Program-made: the position numbers and the translations under genes
Notes under the pieces: model-generated
Told to the model about the DNA's origin: nothing
What the model saw: the letters and a program-made list of their open reading frames with translations, nothing else
Databases searched by the model: none
Assembly: GCA_964452915.1 (NCBI GenBank)
Contig: CAYVNW010000025.1
Location: forward strand, 1 to 45,845
Source of the DNA: Colivivens sp964452915
GTDB taxonomy: Bacteria; Bacteroidota; Bacteroidia; Bacteroidales; Bacteroidaceae
Direction of reading: 5' to 3'
Length of the DNA: 45,845 bases
Part shown: in pieces, positions 27,505 to 36,382 of the stretch
How positions within the stretch are numbered: the first letter of the stretch is position 1
Layout of the letters: every line of letters starts with the position of its first letter

Positions 27505-27933
27505 ATGTGGAAATATTATGCGTTATTATCAGCATTCTTTGCCTCTCTTACGGCAATCTTCGCCAAAGTCGGTGTGAAAGACATTAACTCGGACCTTGCT
27601 ACGGCAATCCGTACAACGGTGATACTGCTTATAACGTGGGGAATAGCATTCTTTACGATACAGGGTCACTCTTTAGGAGCATCAATAAAGGCAATACCAA
27701 GCCATACGTGGCTGTTTCTGATACTGTCAGGTTGTGCTACAGGTCTCTCATGGCTATTTTATTTCAAGGCATTGCAGCTGGGTGACGTGTCACGAGTCGC
27801 ACCTATCGATAAACTTAGCGTTGTGTTAACAATCATTCTGTCGTTCATACTGTTGAACGAGCAGGTAAGTCTAAAAGTAATAATAGGAGCTCTGCTTATA
27901 ACTTCAGGTAGTATCGTAATGTTGATAAAATAA
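27505..27933 (+). CDS. Half-size EamA/DMT-family transporter
   Basis: A 142-residue, very hydrophobic protein with about five membrane helices and the EamA repeat pattern (GLSWLFYFKALQLGDVSRVAPIDKLSVVLT, ending GALLITSGSIVM). A single EamA unit of about 140 residues is a known family size; it probably works as a dimer. Substrate unknown, perhaps a metabolite exporter. Its stop TAA overlaps by 1 nt the ATG of a response-regulator remnant. Confidence 0.88.
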   Translation: MWKYYALLSAFFASLTAIFAKVGVKDINSDLATAIRTTVILLITWGIAFFTIQGHSLGASIKAIPSHTWLFLILSGCATGLSWLFYFKALQLGDVSRVAPIDKLSVVLTIILSFILLNEQVSLKVIIGALLITSGSIVMLIK

Positions 27934-28256
27934 TGAAATTGTTGATTATCGAAGACGAGAGGAAACTCTCGGATTGTATCGTAGCCTATCTCAGTGGTGA
28001 GAAATATCTTTGCGAGCAGGCCTTCACCTTTTAGGACGCATTGCTGAAGGTCAGAGTGTCTGACTATGACTGCATACTTCTTGACCTTATGCTTCCTGGT
28101 GGTGACGGGTTGGATATTTTAAGGGAGATAAGAAGCAGGCATAATTCCGCAGGCGTCATTATCGTCTCAGCCAAAGACTCTCTTGACGACAAAATAAAAG
28201 GTTGGGAGATTGGAGCCGATGATTATCTTGTCGTGTTTCCACCGAACATTGGATAA
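27933..28256 (+). pseudogene. Response regulator receiver domain, broken
   Basis: Starting at the ATG at 27933, the translation is a receiver domain (LLIIEDERKLSDCIVAYLSG) that stops at TAG in codon 34 (28032-28034). It continues in frame with DYDCILLDLMLPGGDGLDIL (phosphoacceptor Asp in LLDLMLP) and SAKDSLDDKIKGWEIGADDY. At about 28230 it breaks off just before the conserved Lys-Pro and runs into unrelated sequence. The OmpR-type DNA-binding half and any sensor kinase are absent. Confidence 0.8.
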
Positions 28257-28964
28257 CTACTTGCAGTTTGCTCCGGCAGCAGTAATGGTTGGGTTAAAGG
28301 CGATGGGGTGAAAGTCGTAGTTCTTGGAATAGAATGCTGACTTCGGACGTCTTTTCTACGACAATTATGGCAGGAGTAGTAAATACGTTGAAACATACAA
28401 CACACGTCATGCGGCCAGATGGTTCAAACAACCATTCTCGACCGTCTTGACAATCCGTCGTTTGTCAGCCTTTATCTCGGCATGAATATTCCTATGAGCA
28501 AATACGATATTGACGAGAACGATGAGTTTCGCACATCTTCGGGCAGTTCGGCAGGCATAGAGGACGCTTGGTTCTGGAATCCCTATATTGGTATTGGTGG
28601 GCGCTTTACAGCCTCGAATACAAATATTATCGTTAACGGCAAGCAGGCGGAGGATAATACCTTTGACGCAGTGTCAGGCTTGGCAGGTGTTTATGGTTCT
28701 TACCCTTTGACAAAGCGGTGGAGTGTTGGTAGCAAACTGCTCGGTGGTTATGTTCATTATCCGAAGCTTGAGCTATTAAACAATACCGTGCCTACCCGTA
28801 GTGGGATGACATTCAGTACGGGCTTGTCCACGACTTATCGTGCAGCTAACCATTATGGCCTACGACTATTCCCCGACTACAACCTCATGCCTTCACACAG
28901 CCGACATAGCAATGAGTGGATGAATACGATGACGTTAGGAACTTCATTCATGGCTTTTCTGTAA
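28231..28964 (+). pseudogene. PAP2 phosphatase with C-terminal beta-barrel, internally deleted and frameshifted
   Basis: From 28231 one frame reads SCFHRTLDNYLQFAPAAVMV and GLKAMG, then TGA. Two small frame changes later it reads SRSSWNRMLTSDVFSTTIMA and MRPDGSNN. From memory this is the N-terminal part of Bacteroidales PAP2 phosphatases. The catalytic SGHT region is missing. From 28419 a 181-residue open frame reads like the C-terminal outer-membrane barrel of the same protein type (WFWNPYIGIGGRFTASNTN, GLAGVYGSYPLTKRWSVGSK). So an internal deletion near 28440-28450 removed the active site. The PAP2 assignment of the first part is fairly secure; linking the barrel to it is inference. Confidence 0.6.
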
Positions 28965-29016
28965 AAATGTATTTCTTAGCGGAATTTATTATAAAGGGCG
29001 TTTAGATAAATGGTTG

Positions 29017-29024
29017 TAACTTTG
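29017..29024 (+). promoter_or_regulatory. Promoter -7 box of the second aldo/keto reductase
   Basis: TAACTTTG, 22 nt before the ATG at 29047. Confidence 0.5.
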
Positions 29025-29046
29025 CCACAATTAATAAATAACTATT

Positions 29047-30060
29047 ATGGAGTACAGAATATTGGGAAAGGGTAATGGCGGACTGAAAGTTTCCGCTGTA
29101 GGACTTGGTTGCATGGGATTGAGCCATGCTTACGGTGCGGCATCAAGTTTTGAGGATGCACACGACTTGCTTGCAAGTGCAGTGGATTTCGGTGTGACAT
29201 TCTTCGACACGGCAGAGGTGTATGGTAAAGACATAGACCCACATCATAACGAGAAACTCGTAGGTGAGATACTGAAGCCTTACCGCAACCAAGTAGTTAT
29301 CGCTACGAAGTTTGGAATATCGTTCGGCATGAGCGATGGAGAATCAGCTACACATCCTCTTATCCCAGACGCTCGTCCCGAGACAATTCGCAAGTCAGTG
29401 GAGGGTTCGCTGAAACGCTTGCAGACCGACCGCATAGATCTTTACTACCAGCACCGTATAGACCCGAAAGTTGCGCCTGAAGAGGTCGCTTCTGTTATGG
29501 CTGACCTTATAGCAGAAGGTAAAATACTGCATTGGGGTGTCAGTGAGGCAACAGAAGACTATATACGTCGTGCGCATAAAGTATGTCAGATAACAGCGAT
29601 CGAAAACCGTTACTCTATGATGGCACGGTGGCATGAGAGTTTGTTTCTGACTCTCGAAGAGCTTGGCATTGGTTTTGTTGCCTTCTCGCCAATGGCTAAC
29701 GGATTGCTGACCGGTAATTATGACGCTAACTCCAAGTTTGATAAGAAAACGGATTTCCGTGCTTCAATGCCGCAGTTTCAAAAGGAGAGCTTCGAACAAA
29801 ACCATCAACTCATTGCCCTTGTTGAGGATATTGCCGACAAGAAACATACTACACCCGCTATGATTTCACTTGCGTGGATGTTGTCGAAGAAGGACTATAT
29901 CGTGCCTATCCCCGGAACGCGCAAGATTTACCGTTTGAAGGAGAATATAGGAGCTGTCGACATACATTTGACAAAGACGGAAGTAGCCGCCATAGATGCG
30001 GTGCTCGACAAGATTCCGATGAGCCAGGTGTTTGGCGGCTCAAAGGTTGAAGTGAAGTGA
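29047..30060 (+). CDS. Aldo/keto reductase, paralogue
   Basis: A 337-residue cytoplasmic reductase with the full tetrad: Asp and Tyr in FFDTAEVYG, Lys in VVIATKFG, His in LYYQHRID. C-terminal VPIPGTRKIYRLKENIGAVD binds NADP. It is a paralogue of the gene at 26335; the first roughly 90 nt are nearly identical while the rest diverges. The ending (KIPMSQVFGGSKVEVK) is typical for the family. Single gene with its own promoter. Confidence 0.93.
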   Translation: MEYRILGKGNGGLKVSAVGLGCMGLSHAYGAASSFEDAHDLLASAVDFGVTFFDTAEVYGKDIDPHHNEKLVGEILKPYRNQVVIATKFGISFGMSDGESATHPLIPDARPETIRKSVEGSLKRLQTDRIDLYYQHRIDPKVAPEEVASVMADLIAEGKILHWGVSEATEDYIRRAHKVCQITAIENRYSMMARWHESLFLTLEELGIGFVAFSPMANGLLTGNYDANSKFDKKTDFRASMPQFQKESFEQNHQLIALVEDIADKKHTTPAMISLAWMLSKKDYIVPIPGTRKIYRLKENIGAVDIHLTKTEVAAIDAVLDKIPMSQVFGGSKVEVK

Positions 30061-30089
30061 TTTCTGTAAAAAAGTGATTGTAAACAGAC

Positions 30090-30129
30090 TTTTTCATAAA
30101 AGTTGATTCGTGAAAAACTATTACCTTTG
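30090..30129 (+). promoter_or_regulatory. Promoter with shared TTTknnTAAAA element (site 4)
   Basis: TTTTTCATAAAA (30090-30101), 20 nt, TACCTTTG (30122-30129), then CATTCGGAAAAA. Drives the hydrolase-hydrolase-cupin operon. Confidence 0.55.
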
Positions 30130-30160
30130 CATTCGGAAAAAACAATAAAGAATACACACA

Positions 30161-31228
30161 ATGAAGAAGAAAGTAATTCTAAGTGCCATCGCACTGACAT
30201 TCGGGCTGCTGGCAGGGTCAAGCCAGAGAACCAACGCACAAGAAGCTAATGTATTACAGATTAAGAAGCAGGGAGTGTTCTCATCAGGGGGTAGTGTTAC
30301 AGCACCTCTTCCCGGCGAGTATGACGCTACAAAGAACTGGATGGATCCGGAACGTAAGGGAACAACAACACACGTTGACCATGCCAACACCTTCTGTCAG
30401 ATTCTAGCCAACGGGAATGGTATCCCAGTTGTGTTCCTTCATGGTTATGGACAGACAAGGACCGGTTGGCAGTCAACGCCTGACGGACGTGAGGGATGGT
30501 CGGACATATTCCTACGCAATGGCTATTCGGTATTCCTTGTAGACCAGTCTCGCCGTGGTGCCGCCGGAGCAACAGAGTATATTGTCACCGACCCGGGTGA
30601 TGTATTCAGCAACGGAACGTTCAAGGTTGGCGAACAGGCTTGGTACACTCATTTCCGCATAGGTAGAGTAGCCCCAGAACGTTATGAAGGCTCACAATTT
30701 CCTTCCGGTGATGAGGCTCAGACGCAGTTCTTCTGCCAAATGACGCCAAACACGGGCAATTACGATGAGAAACTGTTTGGTAAGGCTCTGAGTGACGTAC
30801 TTGCTGATGTTAGGAAGATGACAGGCAAAAAGACTGTTTACATCACTCACTCGCAAGGTGGACGGGTAGGGTGGCAGACTGATGCAGACAATATCGCTGC
30901 TATTGTAGCAGTGGAGCCAGGTGGATCTCCTGAGATCGGTTCTGCAGAGTACAAGAAGTTTCTTGATGCCAAGGTTCCAATATTGTTCCTTTTTGGTGAC
31001 TATATTGAGAACGGTCCAAAAGACATACAGTCCACAAGTTTCTGGCAGGCAGTGCTAAAGATGTGCCGTGATTTCGCTGCACAATATAATAAGGATGGTG
31101 GCGATGCTAAAGTTATATATCTGCCTGACGTGAACATTCACGGCAACAGCCACTTCATGTTCGAGGAGATGAATAACAGTCAGATAGCAGATCTTATAAC
31201 AGATTGGCTAAAGCAGCATAACCTATAA
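30161..31228 (+). CDS. Secreted alpha/beta hydrolase
   Basis: A 355-residue protein with a signal peptide (VILSAIALTFGLLAGSS, cleavage near NAQ27). The oxyanion motif VVFLHGYGQTRTGW is at about residue 90 and the nucleophile elbow THSQGG at Ser231. Acid and His are probably in FLFGDYIE and NIHGNSHFMFEEM. Related proteins are lipase/esterase-like; substrate unknown. The gene is first of a three-gene transcript with the DLH-like hydrolase and the cupin. A piece equal to residues about 72-172 is repeated at 45140-45447. Confidence 0.88.
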   Translation: MKKKVILSAIALTFGLLAGSSQRTNAQEANVLQIKKQGVFSSGGSVTAPLPGEYDATKNWMDPERKGTTTHVDHANTFCQILANGNGIPVVFLHGYGQTRTGWQSTPDGREGWSDIFLRNGYSVFLVDQSRRGAAGATEYIVTDPGDVFSNGTFKVGEQAWYTHFRIGRVAPERYEGSQFPSGDEAQTQFFCQMTPNTGNYDEKLFGKALSDVLADVRKMTGKKTVYITHSQGGRVGWQTDADNIAAIVAVEPGGSPEIGSAEYKKFLDAKVPILFLFGDYIENGPKDIQSTSFWQAVLKMCRDFAAQYNKDGGDAKVIYLPDVNIHGNSHFMFEEMNNSQIADLITDWLKQHNL

Positions 31229-31238
31229 ATTGCAAACA

Positions 31239-32315
31239 ATGAAAAAGATATTATTAACATTAATAGGAGTATTGATTATGTCACAGAATATTAACGCACA
31301 ATCGTATGGTGATGAAGGTCCTACACTGACTCCTAACGAGTTAGGACTGGTTTATGAGAACGCAATAGAGAAGAATGAACCAGGCAAGGTGAACATCCAT
31401 CGTGTGAACTACAAAATTGAGGGCATAGATGTTGTTGCCAATGTCTACACTCCGGCAGGTTATACTAAAGACGGCAGTTATGCGGCTATCGTTGTTGCTC
31501 ATCCAAATGGTGGCAGTAAAGACCAGGTTGCTGGGCTCTATGCTCAGAAGCTTGCTGAGGCAGGTTTTGTAACTATAGCTTTCGACGCTCGCTATCAAGG
31601 CGAAAGTAGTGGCATGCCACGTCGTACCGACAAACCTGCCAACCGCATGGGTGATATTATGGGAGCGGTGGACTACATTCAGAATTATCCGGGTGTAGAC
31701 CCTGAACGTATCGGCGCTTTTGGCATATGTGGCGGTGGAGGCTATACCTTTGCAACTGGAGCCGAAGATCACCGCATCAAGGCTGTAGCTACTTTGAGTC
31801 TGTTCAATACCGGTGATGTGCGTCGTAACGGATACATGCGTACTCAGATGAATAATATTGATGAGCGGCTTCGTGATGTTTCTCTTGCTCGTCAGAAAGA
31901 GGCTGCAGGAGCAGAGCCTGAAATCATGGGCTTCACGAACATGACTCCTGATGAGGCACGCAAGATAAAGGTTGACCTATACCGTGACGGCTATTTCTAT
32001 TATAGTGTAACCCATAAGTCTCCGAATGCTCCTGGCACTTACTTAAAGAGTTCCCTAATGGACATGATGGCTTGGGACGCTACCGACCACGCAGACCTAA
32101 TCACCCAACCGCTGCTTATTATTGCCGGTTCAATAGCTGATAGCCGTTACATGAGCGAGGAGGCTTTCGCAAAGGCTAACCACACAGTCGACAAGGAACT
32201 CTTCATAGTTCCTGGCGCCACACACATTCGTACTTATTTTGTCAAGGAGTATGTCGATCAGATTGCAGACAAACTTAAGGATTTCTTCACGACCAAATTG
32301 GTTACAAATGAATAA
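31239..32315 (+). CDS. Secreted dienelactone-hydrolase-like alpha/beta hydrolase
   Basis: About 358 residues from the ATG at 31239 (the frame also has a TTG at 31230, less likely). Signal peptide ILLTLIGVLIMSQNINAQ. The nucleophile elbow is GICGGG with Cys164 in the nucleophile position. Oxyanion region VVAHPNGGSKDQ; catalytic Asp/His in the C-terminal AGSIADSRYMS and VPGATHIRTYF. Ten nt after the first hydrolase, and its end overlaps the cupin start by 8 nt, so the three are one operon. Substrate unknown; ester or lactone hydrolysis is likely. Confidence 0.87.
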   Translation: MKKILLTLIGVLIMSQNINAQSYGDEGPTLTPNELGLVYENAIEKNEPGKVNIHRVNYKIEGIDVVANVYTPAGYTKDGSYAAIVVAHPNGGSKDQVAGLYAQKLAEAGFVTIAFDARYQGESSGMPRRTDKPANRMGDIMGAVDYIQNYPGVDPERIGAFGICGGGGYTFATGAEDHRIKAVATLSLFNTGDVRRNGYMRTQMNNIDERLRDVSLARQKEAAGAEPEIMGFTNMTPDEARKIKVDLYRDGYFYYSVTHKSPNAPGTYLKSSLMDMMAWDATDHADLITQPLLIIAGSIADSRYMSEEAFAKANHTVDKELFIVPGATHIRTYFVKEYVDQIADKLKDFFTTKLVTNE

Positions 32316-33210
32316 GACTAAGAAAACTGGATTATTATCTGTCCTTGCTGTGCTGTCATGTCTGACCGTGACAGCGCAGCAAGCTATGCCTTTCATGTAT
32401 GGTGATCTTTTACCAAAAGAGGCTTTTCATGGTGAAGCATACATCAACAATATCATTGCCAACGACACAGTGTTCAACTTTCCGCAGACAAACATCATTA
32501 CGTTTGCTCCAGGATCTCACAGCAATTGGCACCGGCACGGTGGCATGGACTTGCTTGTTGCAGGCGGAGTAGGCATCTATCAGGAGGAAGGCAAGAAGGC
32601 ACAAGTACTTAGGAAGGGCGATGTAGTTCATATTCCGGCAGGAGTCCGTCACTGGCACGGATCATTTCCTGGCGAATGGTTCCAGCAGATTGTCATCTAC
32701 GATAATAAATGGAATGATGGAGTAAATTATCACGATGCGGACAATATTATCACAGATACGTATTATGCTAATCTTGACACTATAGACCGCAATCATCATA
32801 ACTCGTCAGACATAAGTATGTTCGCACCTGGTGATTCACTCCTGAAGCTACCTACATTCACCGGAGATGTTCGCTTGTCAAACACATTGAGTGATGACAA
32901 CGCTTCCGGAGCACCATCTATTCACAACGTAGTATTCGAAACAGGTGTCTACAACGCATGGCACGAGCATGCCGGTGGCCAGATACTTATAGTTACCGAT
33001 GGTGTTTGCTATCATCAGATTGAGGGTGGAAAGGTTGAAGTCCTGCATCCGGGCGATGTGGCAAAGTGTCCTCCTGGCGTAAAGCATTGGCATGGAGCTG
33101 CTCCTGGCTCCCGTATGGCACATCTTGCGACCAATACCAACCCCGATAGGAAAGGCGTAAAATGGTACGACTTCCTTAGTAAGGAAGATTATGACAAAAT
33201 AGCTAAATAA
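32308..33210 (+). CDS. Secreted double-cupin protein
   Basis: About 300 residues from the ATG at 32308, which lies within the end of the previous gene. Signal peptide GLLSVLAVLSCLTVTAQQ. Two cupin domains: first with HSNWHRHGGMDLLV and later PAGVRHWHG; second with YNAWHEHAGGQILIV and PPGVKHWHG. The His residues are metal ligands. Bicupins act as dioxygenases, isomerases or sugar/aromatic-binding proteins. In Bacteroidota such cupins often accompany carboxymuconolactone decarboxylases and flavoproteins; exact role unknown. Confidence 0.88.
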   Translation: MNKTKKTGLLSVLAVLSCLTVTAQQAMPFMYGDLLPKEAFHGEAYINNIIANDTVFNFPQTNIITFAPGSHSNWHRHGGMDLLVAGGVGIYQEEGKKAQVLRKGDVVHIPAGVRHWHGSFPGEWFQQIVIYDNKWNDGVNYHDADNIITDTYYANLDTIDRNHHNSSDISMFAPGDSLLKLPTFTGDVRLSNTLSDDNASGAPSIHNVVFETGVYNAWHEHAGGQILIVTDGVCYHQIEGGKVEVLHPGDVAKCPPGVKHWHGAAPGSRMAHLATNTNPDRKGVKWYDFLSKEDYDKIAK

Positions 33211-33219
33211 CACATTACA

Positions 33220-33330
33220 ATGAAAGACTTTACATTCAGAAATGATACAAGACTATACTTCCTCAATGATATTCGAGAGACGTTAGCAGAAATCATAAAT
33301 GGTCATAGGGTAATAAATGTCAGACGATGA
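33220..33330 (+). pseudogene. N-terminal stub resembling an iron-containing alcohol dehydrogenase
   Basis: Ten nt after the cupin, an ATG opens 36 codons (KDFTFRNDTRLYFLNDIRET, then LAEIINGHRVI) ending in TGA at 33330. This resembles, from memory, the first strand-helix-strand of Fe-ADH/YqhD proteins, broken where the GGGS cofactor loop should come. The rest of the gene is missing and helicase sequence follows at once. The identification rests on a short segment. Confidence 0.4.
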
Positions 33331-34900
33331 TATTCTTATGGATATCAAGGCGATGTTCTATATCGTAAGAAAGGAGGAACTGCAATCAGAGATTGATGAA
33401 ATTACGATTTATTTAAAAGATAAGCATGCAGATGAATTATTGAAGAAACAGGCTACTTTGTCAATGAAAGCACTCAAAGCAGCATTGTACCTCAATTATG
33501 ATGGCGGGACGAAGGAACGCCCCAAGTTCGTAAAGGATGATTTGTGGAAGAATAGGGATGCCGTTGTAACAGAATATCCGGTTGTACTATCTACCACGTT
33601 TTCCGCTATATCCAGTCTGCCAGGTCATGTGTTTGACTATCTCATTATGGACGAGGCATCACAAGTGCCTGTAGAGTCTGCTGCTATAGCTTTGTCATGT
33701 GCAAGGAATGCTGTCATTGTCGGTGATCAGAAACAACTGCCGAATATCATAACCGATGACGATAAGGAGAATATAGAGGAATTGAATGTGGCATACAAAA
33801 TCGATGATAGATATAATTGCCTAAAGAATAGCTTCCTATCATCAATAATAAAAGTGTTCCCTAATGTGCCACAAACCTTGTTGAGAGAACATTATCGATG
33901 TGCTCCGATGATAATAAACTTCTGTAACCAAAAATTCTATGGCGGTGAATTGATTATAATGACAAAGGAAAGTGACGAACACATACCCATTAAAGTGATA
34001 AGGACTGTAAGGGGTAATCATTCACGAAGCATCAGCTCTAACGACAAAGTATATGTATTCAATCAACGAGAAGTGGATGAGTTCATGCGTCTAAAGGATG
34101 TCAATCCCGATATACCTTTGGAGAACATAGGTATCATTACTCCATACAAGGGGCAAGCTTTACGTTTTAAGGATACGGTACAAGATGGTCGTTTGGAATC
34201 CGACACTATTCATAAGTATCAAGGTAGGGAAAAGAACATCATCGTTATGAGTACTGTCGCTGACCAGTATAATGATTTTGTTGACAATGCCAATCTAATC
34301 AATGTTGCTGTTTCGAGAGCTAAGAAAGAGTTTATTCTCATAACCAATGGCAATGACAACCCCAAGGAAGGCAACATCAAAGACCTTATTGGCTATATCA
34401 ACTATAATCATGGCAAAGTAGAGGACAGTAGTCTGCACTCAATCTTTGACTTGTTGTATTCAAGCTATACAGAGCAAAGGAAATCTTATCTGCAAGGGAA
34501 AAGCAATGTCTCTGAATTTGACTCAGAAAACATAGCTTATAATGTCTTGTCTTCCATTCTGAAAAAGAATGACGACCTGTCAAGTCTTGAAGTCATTCCT
34601 CATTATCATCTGAATGCATTGATTAATGACACTTCACGGCTTACTGAAAATGAATATAAGTTTGCCCGAGCATCTTGGAGCCACGTTGACTTTCTGATAG
34701 AAAACAGAGTTAGTAAACAGCCCGTACTGGTAATCGAAGTTGACGGCTTTGCCTATCATCATAAAGGAACAAAACAAGCTGAGCGGGATAAACTGAAAGA
34801 CTCTATACTGAAAAAGTATAGTATACCATTACTTCGCCTTTCTACTGCTGGTAGTGGCGAGGTAGAGAAGATAAAAAAGGCTATAGAGGAATATGTGTAA
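33317..34900 (+). pseudogene. 5'-truncated superfamily I helicase with C-terminal nuclease-like domain
   Basis: 527 codons are open, beginning with MSDDDILMDIKAMFYIV. The UPF1/DNA2-like helicase motifs II (LIMDEAS, Asp112-Glu113), III (VGDQKQLPN), IV (REHYRCAP), V (IHKYQGREKNIIVMST) and VI (VAVSRAKKEF) are present. Walker A (GxGKT, motif I) is absent, because it would lie upstream of the break. Residues about 420-527 form a restriction-endonuclease-like domain (IEVDGFAYHHKGTKQAERDK, PLLRLSTAGSG) like DUF2726/Vsr-type helicase partners. Without motif I it cannot hydrolyse ATP normally. The upstream break coincides with the ADH-like stub. Confidence 0.75.
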
Positions 34901-35068
34901 GCAACCGATAGTCTGATGAGTGGAACATTATGATTATTTCCATAACTTCAGCCTCTGACGTTGTGGAGTTCCTATAGCATTTACGTTTTTGTGTGTCCTT
35001 AATAGCATATTTACTTCCCTGTGCGTCAAAAACTTTGCAAAAACCATCTGCCATACAGAAAATTTCAG

Positions 35069-35076
35069 TAACTTTG
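35069..35076 (+). promoter_or_regulatory. Possible promoter -7 box before the Fic gene
   Basis: TAACTTTG, 140 nt before the Fic ATG. The gene-free stretch 34901-35215 contains nothing else I recognise. Confidence 0.35.
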
Positions 35077-35215
35077 TCCTCTGTGATCGCAGCGAATAAT
35101 CGTGCAAGTTAGATGAGCAGAGACAAGCCACAGTTTGATTCTATGCTATGACGTAGCCGATTATCTGCAAAGCGAATGTGTTGCTATGCATCTACGAGTA
35201 TAGTTATTAACTGAT

Positions 35216-36382
35216 ATGGACAACCCTGATAACGGATATTTGGATTTTGAAGCCTACGAGCGGGCGAAAGAACCGCATACAAGGCAAAAAGCGTATTATT
35301 GGAGTACTGCGATAGGACTTCAGAAGGTTGATGGATTGTCTACTTCTGACTACTTGAAGGAAACTGCCAAGCGGAATATTGAAGGTGAAATTTCGATTGA
35401 CGAGGCTCAGAAACTTATTACAAATTATTATCATTCCAAGAAGAACAGAACTCCTGATGATGATGAAATGGAAGAAGCTGATTTGGCTTCAGCGCATATC
35501 AGCAAGATTCTTTCAGAGCCTTCATTTGCTTTCAGTCTTGTTGGTCTGACATCTATACACAGAAGGATATTTGAGGGTATCTTCAAGTTTGCAGGAAAGA
35601 TACGTGACTACGATATAACCAAGAAAGAATGGGTGTTGCGTGGTGATACTGTTCTCTATGTAAATGCGGAAGATATAAAACGAGCCATTGAATACGATTT
35701 GGAGCAGGAACGAGATTTCGACTATCATGGATTGTGTATGACTGAAGTTGTGAGCCATATTGCGAAGTTTGTCTCAGGTTTGTGGCAGATACATCCTTTT
35801 GGTGAGGGGAACACACGAACTACTGCGGTTTTTACCATTAAGTATCTTCGCTCTGTTGGTTTTAAGGTGGAGAATAATCTTTTTGCAGAGAATAGTTGGT
35901 ACTTCCGCAATGCATTGGTACGTGCCAATTATCGCAACGCTGCGAAAGGCATTGATCCGGATATACATTTCCTTGAAATTTTCTTTCGCAACTTGCTGAT
36001 GGGAGAGAATAACGAGTTGAAGAACCGCTACTTGGTTATCAATACTCCTTCTGAATGGCAAAATGATAGTACTACCCCCACAACTACCCCCACAACTACC
36101 CCCACAAGTTCTGCTAATCAGTTTTTGACGGACAATGAAACTGTAAAAAGGCTGGTAATGGCAATAGGAGAAACAAAGTTGTCGGTAAGGGAAATGATGA
36201 AAGCTGTAAAGCTGAAGGACAGAAAGAATTTCATGCAATATTCATTATCTCCTGCAATTGAGTCAGGATTCGTTCAAATGCTTCATCCCGAAAGTCCAAA
36301 CCATCCCCGTCAAAAGTATCTGCTTACAGTCAAGGGCTTGGCATTATATCAGGAATTGATGAATAATAATGGTAATACCTAA
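35216..36382 (+). CDS. Fic-family AMP-transferase-like protein
   Basis: A 388-residue protein. Residues about 40-75 (TAKRNIEGEISIDEAQKLIT) look like a VbhA-type antitoxin helix. The Fic core has HPFGEGNTRTT (catalytic His193, close to HPFx[D/E]GNxR). Residues about 330-380 form a winged-helix segment (KLSVREMMKAVKLKDRKNF). Between them a Thr/Pro linker, TPTTTPTTTPTS, comes from three exact 12-nt repeats. Fic enzymes transfer AMP from ATP to target proteins. In the antitoxin-like helix the Ser/Thr of the (S/T)xxxE(G/N) inhibitory motif seems to be Lys, so autoinhibition may differ. Stands alone, in an accessory zone. Confidence 0.88.
   Translation: MDNPDNGYLDFEAYERAKEPHTRQKAYYWSTAIGLQKVDGLSTSDYLKETAKRNIEGEISIDEAQKLITNYYHSKKNRTPDDDEMEEADLASAHISKILSEPSFAFSLVGLTSIHRRIFEGIFKFAGKIRDYDITKKEWVLRGDTVLYVNAEDIKRAIEYDLEQERDFDYHGLCMTEVVSHIAKFVSGLWQIHPFGEGNTRTTAVFTIKYLRSVGFKVENNLFAENSWYFRNALVRANYRNAAKGIDPDIHFLEIFFRNLLMGENNELKNRYLVINTPSEWQNDSTTPTTTPTTTPTSSANQFLTDNETVKRLVMAIGETKLSVREMMKAVKLKDRKNFMQYSLSPAIESGFVQMLHPESPNHPRQKYLLTVKGLALYQELMNNNGNT
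36071..36106. repeat. Three perfect 12-nt tandem repeats inside the Fic gene
   Basis: ACTACCCCCACA occurs three times in a row. Copy number changes would keep the frame and change the length of the Thr/Pro linker between the Fic and winged-helix parts. Confidence 0.85.

Noticed and set aside
32239..32307. Upstream extension of the cupin gene
   Set aside because: It would overlap the hydrolase coding end by 77 nt, and the signal peptide begins after the ATG at 32308.
35774..36238. 154-codon minus-strand frame opposite Fic
   Set aside because: Low-complexity antisense product (CGGSCGGSCGGS) generated by the 12-nt repeats.
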